This document shows, piece after piece, positions 45,474 through 59,251 of a stretch of 64,000 nt of DNA. Source of the stretch: Pithys albifrons albifrons (Eukaryota; Chordata; Aves; Passeriformes; Thamnophilidae); NCBI RefSeq assembly GCF_047495875.1, contig NC_092459.1:21189795-21253794 (forward strand), in the 5' to 3' direction. A model generated the notes under the pieces. That model saw nothing but the letters and a program-made list of their open reading frames with translations, was not told where the DNA came from and ran no database searches. Both the position numbers and the translations under genes were made by a program. Each line of letters opens with the position of its first letter. The stretch's first letter is position 1.

Positions 45474-45903
45474 GTCCATGGGGCTCAATAGGATCCACCC
45501 AAAGGTACTGAGGAAGGTGGTCTAGGTGCTCATCAAGCCACTGCTCATCATTTTTTGGCAGTCCTGGCTAAGCAGAGAGGTTTACTAAAAGTTAGCAAAT
45601 GTAACACCCATCTACAAGAAGAGCTGAAAGGAGGATATGGGGAACTACAAGGGTGTTGTCCTGTCCTGTCAAGTTGTGCCAGGGGAGTTTTAGGTTGTGT
45701 ATTAGGAAAAATTTCTTCACAGTAAGAGTTGTCAAGCACTGAAACAGGTTGCCTAGGGAGTACTTCACCATCTCTGGAGGTATTTAAAAGATGTGTAGAT
45801 GTGGCGCTTAGAGATGTGGTTTAGGAGTAGACTTGGCAACAGTGGGTTAATGGTTGGACTCAATGGTCTTCGTGCTCTTTTGTAACCTAGTCTATTCTAT
45901 GAA
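45474..45903 (+). mobile_element. CR1 LINE, right half of the split + strand copy
   Basis: It resumes the ORF2 text with TCCATGGGGCTCAATAGGAT, CAGTCCTGGCTAAGCAGAGA, GTTAGCAAATGTAACACCCA and ATATGGGGAACTACAAGGG. It then jumps, by internal deletion of the RT C-terminal half, to the 3' UTR: TTAGGTTGTGTATTAGGAAA, TTCTTCACAGTAAGAGTTGT, CAGGTTGCCTAGGGAGTACT, TTGGACTCAATGGTCTTCGT, ending TCTATTCTATGAA. Together with 43830-44546 it is one old CR1 opened by the SINE/CR1/LTR insertions. Confidence 0.88.
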
Positions 45904-46743
45904 TTTCTTTTCACTAAAGAAAACCCAGAAGCCTTAAGCAGATTTTGAAGGCCAAGTTTAGCAGCTGTATGCATACATATTACAGCAGGATCAAAACCTT
46001 TAGTACCTAAATCCTGAGCACTTCAGCAAAGGGGAAATGTTAATGGAGTAAAATTCTTATAAAACCAGCAATACAGGTACAGTCTGTGAATGTCATAATA
46101 CTGTGAGCTATAATGCTCTAAGTTCATCAGTGTTGTGCTTTTCAAATAGTTGTTTATAGAAAAAATTCTTGAACTCACTCAAAGCATATATATTAATTTT
46201 TCTGGTTTTAATCATTAACCGTTCTGAAAGGTAATGCATACACTTATGTAAATCTCATCTCTGTTTCATTAATTTCACGTTTGCTCTTTGAATTTGTCCT
46301 CCACTGCTACATTTCTGTAGAGCAGAACCTCCCTGCCTGTTTTATGGATGATCCCAGTCTTTCTACCTAACAACTACATAAAAAGATGATATCACTTTAA
46401 ATTAGCTTCCATAAAGTAATTATTTGATAACTGCAAAGCAGAAAAAATTTGATTCCTTAACTTTGACTATTTTGGATCTCCAGATATTATAAAAATAACC
46501 TTTGAATATTGTTCCCTACTATTTCCAGCTACAGTTATTACTAGAATTTCAACTTTTAGCCATCAGTACTGGGGGATACAAAGAAAATAATATGATACAG
46601 TTAGAGAAAAGCAAACCTCTTACTGAAAAGAATGTGTGCTGCTACAAAGCCTTCAGAGCTGTCTGCTAATCTCATACTACATGCGGCATGGGAAATAGAG
46701 CTTCCCTAAATACACTATTCCCTACTACTTTGGGCAGTTAAAT
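45904..46743. other. AT-rich unique sequence, nothing recognised
   Basis: No exon or repeat family is recognisable. Confidence 0.5.
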
Positions 46744-47010
46744 GCCTCCCTGACATCCGATCCTGTTAGATCTCGGAAGATGGGAGACCTCCTGGGAAAT
46801 GCCAGGTGCTGTAGGTTCTAGTCCTGAGGACTTCACTGGCACTGTCCAAGCTCGCTCGGCCATGGCAGATGAACCTCAGGACTTAAACGATGGGGCCAGT
46901 TCTGCACACGCTGAGCCTCACCTAAAATCCACTGCACAGGCTGGAAGGGCCCACCCACGTGGGGACAGCCCTTCCCAAATCTTCGTTCATGAATTTTGGC
47001 CATACATACT
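46744..47010 (+). mobile_element. 5S-rRNA-derived SINE-like element
   Basis: 46744-46818 follows vertebrate 5S rRNA: GCCT, then CCGATCCTGTTAGATCTCGG and AAG, then, after a deletion of about 30 bases, ATGGGAGACCTCCTGGGAAA and GCCAGGTGCTGTAGGTT, which is the 5S 3' half. The box C promoter region survives but box A and the intermediate element are mostly deleted. A GC-rich tail of about 190 bp follows, with several CpGs and an inverted repeat (GAAGGGC..GCCCTTC at about 46945-46975). A 5S head with an unrelated body is the SINE3 class plan; a plain 5S pseudogene next to unrelated DNA is the alternative. The 79-codon open frame across it is chance. Confidence 0.6.
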
Positions 47011-49491
47011 ACTTTGGAGAAAGAAGACTTTCCATTAACTGTCAGTAGATTAGATTTCCTGGAGGAAATGGCCAGAAGTTGGCAGAACTAAATAGAGCCC
47101 TTTAATACTGATACAGAGCTCAGACTGCATTGTCTTTCCAGTTTCTTACCTCATACATAATTCAGTTTGTAAACTGACCACCACCTTTTTTCATCTATAC
47201 TAGGAAGTATATATTTGCTTATTTGTTTAGCTTATTTTCATAAGGAAAGGTGACTTACATTCTTATGTAAGTAGTTATGGAAGTATTTATGCTCTTGTAG
47301 GCTAACCTTTAGAAGTTATTGCCCTTAGAATAAGTTTTTAAGCATTCAGATAATTTTGAAAAAATCAAATAGAAGAGGTTTGCAAGATAATTATTTCTTG
47401 CAAATTATCTGAAAAGCTAGGGAAGAGCAGGAAGGAGTCTGTCACAGTCCATTCTATTTGAAGGTATCCACCTGCACCTATCATCAACATGCACATAAAT
47501 CTATGCCATGTATAGCATGCATTATGCCTTTCCCAGTAGGGTGCATTTGGACTTAGTGAAATATAGAAAAATTTTCTGAAACAGGAAAATCTGAATGAAT
47601 TCTTCATCAGACTAAAAGCCCTATACAAAATAATTGAAAACTATAGATTTTATCCAAATTTCATTTTTCTTTTGCAGCTGGGAACAATCTTTTAAACTTA
47701 TGTATATTCTCCACCTCAAAAAAAAAAGTTTGTTTGTTTTTTGTTTTTTTGTTTTTTTTTTTAATTTGCATTATTTAAGCTACACCTATACAAATTTTAT
47801 CAGGTATCCTCAACCATTTGTGTCAAAATTGTTCACATCTTTATTGATCAAAGGAGACCAGTGAAATATTTAGAGAATCAGAAAGATAGTATTCCTTCCA
47901 TAACACAAGGAATAAATTCATCTGGTAGCATTAGCTAGTCCTACAATTAGATACATTTACATAAATAATGTTTTTTATTCTTCCTTTTCATCTAGTAGCT
48001 TTAGGTTTTCTTGCGTCTATTTGATTTCTAGCAAGTTCTGAAGAGTTGAGAGAAAAATTTTCTGAAAATATGTGTGTGGGGGGGTTAAATGAGTGAAAAG
48101 GTCCTTTTGACTTGATAGTTCTGTAGAAGGAAGCACCATGTGACCTTTTTCTAAGCTGCATTGTTTTGAGGGAGGCACCTTTGAATAGTTTTTCAGAGGA
48201 TCATGTTTTGTGGAATTTGAAGGCTTTGAAGGCTTCATAATAAACACCCACAGCTCTACTGGTATTTGATTTTTAAACTTCAGTAATTGTATACATATCT
48301 TTTTGAAAGTTTGAACCTCTTATTGGCTAAAATATATATAAAGAGACCTTTTCTCTGTGGGAAGGAATGACAATATTATCATAAATAACTAGAAATTTTC
48401 TTCTAAATATTTGTTATGTTATCCTTAGTGTATTACAGTTTTTATATTTTTATTGCTGTTCATAGAATTTTAAATATGAAATGAAAATCATATTCATACC
48501 AAATGATTACTAAGGGACTCCTTAAACTGCTCAGCATGTGAATGTATTTTCTTGTCTCAATCTCAATCCTTTGTCATGGCTTACACAGGTAGAGCAACTG
48601 CATACAATGTCATCATATAAGAAAAATCTCAAGCTTCAATATTTCATAAATATTAATTTTCATCAGATAAAAAGGGACAAGTATATCTATCATAAAGTTT
48701 AGGATGTTTCTTGACATTTTGAAAGAAGAATATCTATACTTAAGCTGAGAGGGGAAAAAAAGGTGACAAAGGATTCTATAAGCACGAAAGTTTGAAGATT
48801 GAAGTGAACCTGATTTCATCATTATCTCTTTCTTCATACTTTGGCAGACTGTTACTTCCATCACACAGTTTTCCTAATTAACCTTCAGTATTTAATGGCT
48901 CTATAACTTCCTTTATTACATACATGAACTGTTTTAGAAATTGAGCAGTATGGGTGAGGATGTACTTGATTGTATAAATGGCAGTTAGGCTTTTAAAGTA
49001 GGATTTAAGAGAAAGTTAGATGGCTTAGACTAAGAAATAAATTCAGAAAGATTGTGCTTGATGGGCTTTAACACAGTGAAGATACTGGATTCATATAATT
49101 CCCTCCCTTTGATCTAAGACTTACACAGAGGCATAATTATGGGAGTCTCCAGAAGAGCATGGGCTGTTTGGTGCCTGGTTTCTTCCTAACTTCCAATGAC
49201 ATTCAGAACATAGCTGTCAGTCTGACTACAGTTAATGTATGTGGGTAGGAGTGCACTCAGTACAAAGGAAACTGCCCAAGGAGGCTTTAATTTCAATGAA
49301 GAGGTAAAGAGGTAGTGTTTTCTGCTAATGACCTGTTGATTAGAGTACTTTATACAGATGAGAAATCTGGCTCTAACATAAAATCCAAAGTGAAGTCAAA
49401 CCCAGGTCTGTTTTTACTGAGAGAATATCTTCATACTAAAACTCAGCCATAATGCTGTCAATTTTAAAAGTGATTGCCTGAGAGAGCATAG
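47011..49491. other. AT-rich unique sequence, nothing recognised
   Basis: No exon or repeat family is recognisable. A T/G low-complexity tract (TTTG, then TTTTTTG and poly-T) lies at about 47728-47762. Confidence 0.5.
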
Positions 49492-49644
49492 TATCATAAA
49501 GTCATTTAGATTGGAAAAAAGGTTTAAGATCACCTATGTCCAATCATAATCCCAGCACTGTCAAGTCCAGCACTAAACATGTCCCTAAGAACTGCATCCT
49601 CACATCTTTAAAATACCTTCAAGGATGGTGACTCAACACTTCTT
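49492..49644 (-). mobile_element. CR1 LINE 3' fragment, minus orientation
   Basis: The text TATCATAAAGTCATTTAGAT, AGGTTTAAGATCACCTATGT, CACTGTCAAGTCCAGCACTA, AACATGTCCCTAAGAACTGC and AAGGATGGTGACTCAACAC matches the complement of a CR1 3' UTR with moderate divergence. About 150 bp; its 3' tail is at the left end. Confidence 0.88.
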
Positions 49645-52600
49645 GATTAGTCACCATTATCACCAAATCTTACAGGACTTAAAGATATAACTTGGACTTT
49701 ATGCTTGGACTTTAGATTAGTAATTGTCCAGCTCATTAAATGCACAATTATGTTTCTAACTTACCTTATTGCTCATTAAAATCTCACTTGGAGCGTCTTG
49801 GGTCCTTTCTTCCCAAAACAACTTTGAAACTCTGGCATATATTTACACAATGCACAATCTTTTCATTTCCTTAGATGAGATTTGAGGTGCGTGTTGTAAC
49901 AAAAACAAAAAAGAAGAAAATTATATTAAATATTTTTAAATCTGATTTGTACATCATCAGTGAGGCTAGCAAGACTAATTCACAGGAGTGTTGTATCCAA
50001 ATGTATCAGAGTATTCCCAGATCTCAAAAGTAGAAGCCATTCACTCTCTTGTTTACTGCTCCTTGCAGATGCTCATGCTTTTTGCTGTCGACAGGTTATT
50101 ATGACCTTATTGAGCTGTGAATGTCTAATAGAAAAGGGCAACCTCATTCAGTACTAGAAAAAGCAATTTGAAACAGTGTCCATTAAAATCAATCATTCAT
50201 GAAAAATTAATGGTATTAAAAATGTGATACAAATACAGAAAGTTTTTAATCATTACGCCAGCAAAAAAACATTCATCCACATGCTATTGACAAAGTAAAC
50301 TTTTAAGTGCTTTTGATGGCATTTTAAAATACTGATAGTATTATAGATCAAGATGTTATATTTGAGGAGCCTTGCAAGAATAAACCAGTTTAATAGCCTC
50401 ATGTTCTTTAGTTGCTGATAAGCAAATGGTATACAAGAAAAAAATGCATTCTTTTAATATGGGTAGATATTAAGCATAGAAAGAACAAATTGTACTGTCT
50501 CTGAGATAACCATCTAAAGAGACAAACATCTCTATTCCATACTTTTTCCGTTTTCCAAGTGGCTCTCTGTAGCATCCCAAAATGTTGCATAGCGTTGTGA
50601 TCTTTGAGCAATAAGAACTCTTTCCATTCAGATATGCCAAAAGGCAGAAAGTACTGAAAATAACCTCGCCTTCTACCACTGAACTCAGAGTTAACAAGAA
50701 GCTGCTATGCTCTACAAACATCACTCTCTCTTGTTGAGTATAAGCTTGGAAGCACAACCACAGACTTGATTTGACTATTTGTTGGGATCTGAGAATTGGT
50801 AAAACTTTAATTTGTAAGTTCTTTATGGTTGAGGCAACGAGATAAAAGAAAAAAAAAGTAAAAAGAGTAAATAATTTAGTGATACTTCCTGCAGACAATT
50901 GATTAGAAACCTCCCCTAGAAACTGGGAAACAAGGGTTCAAGTGCTTGTCCTGAGCTAAGTGGAGCATAACTGAGCTTGGTCTTTTTGCGATATGTTATT
51001 ACTATTTAGCAATTGACTATTTTGGAATGGATTCCTGAATTTTGAGAAAGATTCCCAGTATTCATAATGTACCAGTCTGGAAATTCAGAATTTCCTTGAA
51101 ATTCATGAAGTCAATGAAAAAACACCTTCAACTTTGTAATCCATATTTCTGAGGTTGAAAGAAATCACTGCATTCTTCTGAAATATATAAACTGTCTTAG
51201 AGAATTCAATCCTTCTGTATTTATTTAATCATATTAGCACCCAATATCCAGTAAAAGCAAAGACTGGTCTATATTTATTCTAGGGAGAACAAAAACTAAT
51301 ATTTTTTAATTGTCATAATTGATAGAATATGTTTTATCAGAAAGAATCAGATGTCTCAAGTCTGATGAGGTCATAATAAGCATTCTGAATTTTAAATATG
51401 TAAATATGGTTTGAATATCTAATTCTTGCCTAAATCATGTTAAAAACTTTGCACTTGTTATTTTTGTGAAATAACATTGGATGGTTTTTGCTATTAAAGT
51501 TTAAAAGACAGATTGTCAAAAGTAATCACCAACTCAGCAACTTCTAGTTTGATACCAATATGGGAAGACAGATTATCCAAAAATTTAATTTCCATTTAAA
51601 CACATAAATGAACCAGAGAGATATTCTAACATATTTAACTCTCAGAGTGTCCCACTGAGAAGAATGGATCTGTTGAACACATGCTCTTGAGAAATGAACT
51701 GTTTCAGTTAGATGCCTAAATAGATATTAAATTCTTTTGACAGTTCTGCAGTAATAAGAAAGCCTCACAGACCAGAACATTGTCCTATTATAAAGGAGAC
51801 ACAGTAACAGTAAGATTTTCACGTAACAATGTTAAATTATTTCACTCTCAATTACTTGTATCCTTCTTTTATAAAACTAGATTATAAAATATGTAATAAA
51901 GAAAAAAGTATTTGTAGATTTTCCAAAAATAATTTTTTCCATCTAAGGTGAATTTTCTCCACAGTGACCTGATCTGCTAGGCCCTGTGGTTGGATTTCTA
52001 AGGATATCTGCAATAGATTGAGTTATAAGCCCAGGGATACAAAAGTATTTCCTTCTTCTTAAGAGTGCACCTTTTGAGATTACTAAATATGTGTATGCAA
52101 TTCCTTACTGAATCTCTGTGGATTTACTAGAAACTGTTTACCTCCTTCAATATACCTTTGTAGCTTCATAGATTTTTAGAGGAAAATGATCCTAGTCTAA
52201 CAGATTGTATAGAAACTTTTCTCCAACTCACCACTGCCTCAGACATATTTCTTTGGAGTTTGTTCCAGGCAAGATCAAAGGGACCCAGAGTTATATCACA
52301 ACTTTTTGTCTTTAAAACTATGAATGGCACTTCCTATACCTGAACAGAGGTGTGATTGACAACAAGACAGCCATAAAAGATTTCTTACTCTTGAGTGGAG
52401 ACAGCAGGAGAACCTGAAAGAGTTTTAAGGGTGTAAAGAGAAATGCTAAATTTCTGCTGTTTTGCTCCATCCTCCATTTTGGAAATACTGAAAAACCCTA
52501 ACTGTCTCAGAGAACTCAATTCACTTCGATTACTCACTAAAATCTGCCTTGAGGAATGGAATGTAGAATTTGTCCTGAGCATCTGCATTTGGATTGCCCC

Positions 52601-55600
52601 AGCCGGTGAAATGTCTTGTGCCAAGAAATATAAATGATTTCTACATGTCCATTTCCTTTGATTTTTCACATTACACCCATTTCCCCATATCATGAAAGCA
52701 TCACTAGCCATCATTAATTGGATTTTGCTCTGGACTGAATACAAAGACAGATAAGTTGTGTCAGTAATTCTAGTTTATTCTGAGCACTCTTAGCTGAGCT
52801 CAAAGAAAAACACCAAAGTTCCCAATTCAGTGTTCTACTTACCAAGGTCATCTCTTACTTAGGTTTTTCAAGCATAAATCTCTGCGGGTGAAAATGCATA
52901 TTTTAAAATCAAAAAGAACTACTCAAACCTTTTTAGAAAATTAGACATGAACCATTATGACAAATAAAATTATTATGAAAGTAAGGTTAAGGATATGCAT
53001 TTTTAAATGAACAGTAAAAAATTTAAAAAGAGAAATAATGTTGATTGGGAAAGTCTCCATTTGTACATGAATTTAAAATAATTACATGCAGTCTGAGACT
53101 TCATAAAAATTTTTCCCTGTCTTCCTATCTCTTTATCAGATAAAGAAGGAGAAGAATGGAGAAATTTTTCAAGATTAGACTACACATTTCCCAGCTGCAT
53201 CAGTATAAATGGAATATTTCTCATTTTTTTCTTTTTCCTTTTTTGTTTTTTTGACATTTTTGGTGCTGCTTATTTCAGGTGTGTGTACCATGAGCAGCTA
53301 TGTCAAAAGCAGATAACTGAAATAAAAATGAGTTCATAATGTAAATTGTTTTTGGTGTTTCTTACTTTTTCTACTTTTTCTATTTTATTGTTGTCCCACA
53401 GTTAAGATTTTACTCAGATCATGGTGGACTAGAAATCTGCAAAAAAGTTAACATGAATTGCATGTCTCTGGGAGCTGTCTCAAAAGATAATGCAAGAAGC
53501 AGGTTTAATCAAAACATTTAAGATCACTCTTATTTGTTTTTAGAAATACCAGTAATACATTTGCCTGTGGAGGTACCACCAGTCTTTCTCATTTGTACAG
53601 TTTGACTGTGTCCCTTGTCACAAACCCAAGTGCAGTCCATAGTATTTTTATCTCTTGCTTCTTTCTCATTTTCTCTACCTAAGATAATGCCTGATTTATT
53701 GCAATAAATATTTAGATATGCACATGGGACTTACTCAGAATACAGAAGAGGTTTATTCTTCCTTTTTGTGCTTTGAAATGAATATTTTTACAGCCTCATG
53801 ACAAGTTTATAGCAAGCTCTGCAGAAACAGAGGACTAAATCATCCAAAACAAGAAGCTTTTTAGAGAACAGTAGTCAGGAAAAAGACAGGTGTTGTGGCA
53901 ATCTGGTTAGACCTCTGAAGTGTTACAGCTTGGCAAACTACGCTTTCTTCCAGGTATGAAAGATAGTCATAAATACTTATGTGATTATGGACAGTGCTTG
54001 TTAGCTACCAAAAGATCATTTGCCACGTCTCTATGGAGTGACAGGGATTTTTCAGGGTGTCTTCAGTGAGCTTAAGATCAGACCCATACACAGAAAATCA
54101 GAAACATGTATTTCAATGGATGTACAGACAACAAATGTGAAAAATACTTTTCATTAATCTTCTTAGTGATTGTTTTCAAACCCCCGAAATTCTTTCATTT
54201 TTTACCTTTTCATTTTTCTCTGGTTTCTCTATCTCAGCTTTCCTTTTGGTTCCCAGAGCTTTATCTTCAATCTTTTGAGGATTTTCTGGTGTGAAACACC
54301 TTTCTCATGGTACTCGAAACCATTCAGTCAACAACTGTGTACTTGTTCACACAACTGATGACTTCATTGTTTAGTATTTTGCTTTTCTACTTTCTTGTGG
54401 ATAGACTACTTAGTTTTATAGGCAAAAAAATCAGTTCACTCATGTGTGATTCACATCTAAATATGCATCAGCTTAAAAGTAATCCCTTGCTCTCTTCCAG
54501 AAAAAGAGTGCAGTTTTCACAAACTAAATCTTTCTCAAAATCCTGGGTAGCTCATTTATTCTTAATAAGAGCTAAATAAATTCACTGAACTTTCATAATT
54601 CACTTTGGGTGACATACACTGAAAATCACTAGTGCCAATGACACCTGGACAAATGTGAAGTGTTCCACTTTCTTATCCACATATTCCTGTTCCTCAGAGT
54701 GTATGGTCTTGAAAGTACTTCATCTACTCACTTCCCTCTCCAACTCTATTGTCATGTGTCAGATATCCAATGTCACATTCCTACCTAACATTACATTTAC
54801 TTTTCTTCCCTTTTGCAAATAAGAAAGAGTTGTGTTTAAGGTGGTTAAATGTGGTCTTGTTGCCATAGCAGTTTATGTATTTCTAGGTTTTAGTAGGCTT
54901 TTATATACTTGTATATTTTATATAGTTATGTAGCTTCTTATACTGAATTTTGTCTTAAGGTTCAGATAATATTTTGTAGACTTGAAAAGCTTCTCAATAA
55001 AGAACTATTTTCTACCTTTACCAAGATTAATATTATCTCAGAAAGTTCTTCAATTTTAGTCAACAGTCTCATTAATGTTCCTCACTTGCTATTCATTGCT
55101 ACATATTTTTCCTCTGATGTTGTCCCAGTGCCCCTGAAACAGTCCTGTTGAATTACGAAAAGGCAAACCCCAAGACTACCAGTCTTGAATGACCTTTTCA
55201 AAGGAGTAAGCACTTCATCTCTCTTGAATGTTTTCCTGGCAATGATAACCATTCTCTTTGCTTGTAAGCAGCCTTATTGCTGCTACCTCTAGCAATCTGA
55301 TGATTTTTTTCTACTAATTTGGGCAGCCTTAATCTGACCTCCCTTCTCTTTTCCCTCTGGTGCCAATTACTTCAATCATTTTTGGAATGGACTCCGTGGG
55401 AAAACATATGCCAACTAGGAGAACAATGATGCTTCCAACTACTTTCCCCTTATGCTTCCAATACAAGCAGGTATTTGTTCTACTCTAGTTTCTGGGTTGA
55501 GCTGTACTTGGCACTGCTAGCATTGCCATTAGCACCTGCTTGACCACATGAGACATTCAGCTACTTAATATCTAAGAGAACCTGAGCTAATTTAAATTGA

Positions 55601-58600
55601 AAATGCCATTTTCTTTTTTACTATTCCTAGAATAAACACTAAATCATTTCCAAACCTATGGCCTAATTCTATGTCACAGAGCTCAGTGAAAGTTTTCGCA
55701 TTTCAAGAAATAGGTCAGGTCCAACAGCCATCCCTTACAGAGATTTTTATATAATTATGTACTAGATAAAGCATGTTTCTGTTATGTTTGCTTCCAGGTT
55801 CTTGTATAGTCATTGTTTTTATTGAAGGATTTTTGCTTTATTTTCTGTTCAGCTTTCTGTTTCCTTTGTGGAACTATTACATCCATTCTCTCCTTGTTGT
55901 CTATTTTTTTGTTTGAGATTTATGAAAGTCCTTAGACTGAGATTTTCCCTTTAAATATTGTATTCTGAGTCCCTTCAAGATCTCTCTTTTCCAAAAATGA
56001 ACACACAGAGAAAGCTGAAATTCCTGCCTGTTTTTTGATGGAATCTTTTTAGGAATATGATATTTGCTTAGTGTAATCTTTATTAAAGCAAGAGAGATGA
56101 AAACACACATTGGGCAGAACAAGCCAAGTTGCAGCTAAATTACTTCTTCCTGCTTTTGCTTAATGAATAATTTTTTCTCTCATATTCATGTGTTATAAGA
56201 AATCCTTAGACTCCAGGTACTCTTGTGTTTTGTACTGAGCTACTTAAGTAATTGTTTACAAAGATAAAGGCTGAGAACCTTTGGGACAGAATTTAAAAGT
56301 ATGTTTGCCCTCCCTGTTTGGTAGAGAAATTGATCTGCGATCTTTCATGTCTGTCAACTCTTCCCTTTTTGGTCTAGCGCATTCTTCCAATTTATGCTAT
56401 ATTTTGAAAATATTTCTTGACCTGTTGATGATTTCCAAAAATAAATTCAAAGCTTGGAACATTTCAGGGGCAATATCTGTCCTGGGCAACTTTGGTGCTG
56501 ACGCTGCATTTGACTTTATTATACCCTTCTATACTGCTTTCATGTCTGATCTGTTGCACAACATCTAGCACCTATGTTCAGAATGTTCAGGAGGTGTAAC
56601 TTTCAAATCCAGGCATGACTGAGAGAATGAAGGATGGTATTAGACAAGAAGTTAAGGTGAATCATATCTTCTTTAATTCATGTTTCCTTCATCTAGACAT
56701 TTTTCTCCTGTGATTTGTATTTGTGTCCATCCTGGATACTATACTACGAAATAATGCTTGTTATCTATGGAATGGGAGCTATCTGTGACCAAAAAGCAGA
56801 TTGGAACAGTAACCCTCAGGAATAAGCTCTGATACCAAATGCACAGGATTAAAGAACTGCAGAGGATTTGAAAAAGAGGCTACATTTCTACATTTCCTTC
56901 TCAACAGTGTTTATACCTAAGCAAAGTACACTTACACACGTGGAATTTTGCTGAATATCCAACAAAGTTCTTGGACAGCAAAAAGTTACTAGAGAAAGCA
57001 CATCAAAAACATTTTTAACAAATGAATTATAAATGGTAACTTGAACCTTGGACTTAACCAAAATTGGTTGTAATCTGAATTCAGCAAACACTTTTGGTAG
57101 GGAAAAAGAAGAAAAAAAATTATGACTGTTGAAATATTTAATTTTGACAATTTAACAAGTGTGTTGAAATCTATATATCAATATTTAATTCTAATAAGAG
57201 GATAAAAGACAGAAAAATCAATTGGTTAATTTGGAAGCTGATTAAAATTTTTGTTCACCACAAAAGAACAAAGAAAAAAAAAGCTTTATTTCTGCAATAA
57301 AATTTGGGGAATTAAAGAAACAGATTCATCTCAGAATTTTAATTTTTTTCATTTATCTGTTTGGTTAAAAATCAGTTATTCAGATCAGTTTCTTTGCCAA
57401 TGTTCTGAGAATTTTCCAGCTGCCTGTTGGTTTTCATGTGAAAACTGCAATGTTGATTTTAACTTATAAATCACTCAATGTGAGATTTTTCTCTCTTCTC
57501 ATTCTGTCAGCTTGAGCCACATTCCTGTCATTATAATGAAAGCTTGATCCCTCTCTTTGCCAAATATATGGGATGTAATATAGAAGTCTCTTTTTTTTTT
57601 CTTTTTCTTTAGGGTGCTTCATTCATTGGTGTCCTAAACAATTTGCTTCTTGACCTGCAAAACATGTTTCAAAGACTGCTGTTTGTATGATTATTGACAG
57701 GGACATAATGCAGATGAGAATTAGATTTGTATGATTAGGAAATATAAAAAAGAGTTTTAAAATTTATTTGGTTGTATCTCCTTTTATAAAATATGTGCAA
57801 AGAAAGAATCACTGTGTTATAATATTTTTTTGCCTTTTATTACTGATTTCTGTTTTCCTTTTAATTCTAAACAAAGTTTACCTAAACTTGGAATCATTCT
57901 TTTTGTTGAGTAATCTAAGCAAAAAATTGGAGTTGGTAAAAAGCAAATTCTAAAAGTATCCAAAATGTAATAATAAATCCTTTGTCTTTGGAGCAGTTCT
58001 TGTAAACATTTTGCTCAGGACCCATGAGGGCTTGAACCTGCTCCCTATGGTGGAATGGTGGACCTTTTGAGGAAAAACCCAGAGCAAATGGGACAGCCAT
58101 TGGTGCAGGCAGTAAGGACCAGACTTTCTCTTTCTGAAGTCACTTGCCAGGTAAAGAAAGACTGTCTGTAGAAATGCTGATCTTTCACCACACAGAACAG
58201 ACTGAGAAGTATATGAAACAGCAGGTACTCAAGTGGAATAACATATTTTTTATTCTTTTTTTTTCCATCCTTCATCTGTCTCAGGGTCAAATGTCAGAGC
58301 AAACATTGCTCTTCCATCTACAATGTCGCAATTAGCTGTATCTTTCCATTACATGATTTCAGACCACATTTTTTCTGTAAATTTAGATGCATAAATAAAT
58401 AAACCTAATTTCTAGCAGTGCTGGGTAACCATAGTTCTTGTTGAGAGTTTGAGGTAAAACAGGCCAGAAGAGGGTAAGTTATAAATGGAATGTATCGCTC
58501 ACCTTTTACTACCTGGTGGCTACTTCAAATGTGAGGTTATAGATTGTTGTCTTATCAGGAATTTAAAGGGATTTTATCATTTATTTATGCTCCAGTAAGC

Positions 58601-59251
58601 AATTCTTAATCTTTTCTTAAATGAAATACCTCTGCAAAACTGTGGATTTGTCCTCCTTTCTTTTTTGAGTAAAATGAGTCATAGTTTTGAAAGTTTAAGT
58701 GAAGTCCCCTAGGTGCTTTAAGTAATGAGTGTATTTTATATATTCTTTCTTCCACCCCTATGTCAGTGTTTTGCTAACTGCGTTGTAAACAATGCGGGTT
58801 AAAGATAGGTGTTTGATGTCAGCACTTTGATCATATATGGAAATGAAGTACATCTTAGGACAAGTATATGCTGTCAGTCAAACTAAGGTATATTGGACTG
58901 ATTTGAGTAGAGTTGCACATATATACTGATAAAAATTAAAGGAGAACTTGTCTGTTTTGCATAGAATGGAGTTCTGAATTGTATGTTACCATTGGCTAAG
59001 GACATGGTGTAGTCCATTTCTCAGTCTTTACACCTGTAATGTTACAGATAATGGTCAGAAACAGTCATAATTAACCAAGTGAAATGCTACTAACCCAGTT
59101 ATGAATCCTAACCATATGAGTATTTGTAATGAGGGTGGGAATAAGCAAGAATGTGGCATTGCTGCAATTTCAGTAATTCTATTTCTCCTACTGAGAGGAC
59201 ATAGATTATGGAAGAAGAACATTCAGATCAGATCACATAGCAGTTACATAT
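49645..59251. other. AT-rich unique sequence, no gene recognised
   Basis: Nearly 10 kb with no recognisable exon, RNA gene or repeat family. The longest open frames (for example 50470-50898 minus, 142 codons; 52385-52744 minus, 119 codons) show no domain. Low-complexity patches are few (A/T-runs such as 57590-57600). At 52168-52230 there is weak similarity to an old CR1-like 3' end, too weak to call. Confidence 0.5.

Noticed and set aside
46744..46818. Functional 5S rRNA gene
   Set aside because: About 30 bases including most of box A and the intermediate element, plus part of the 5' end, are missing; no T-run terminator follows.
52168..52230. Old CR1-like 3' end, minus strand
   Set aside because: CATAGATTTTTAGAGG and ATGATCCTAGTCTAACA vaguely resemble old reptile/bird CR1 tails, but the similarity is too short and weak to list.
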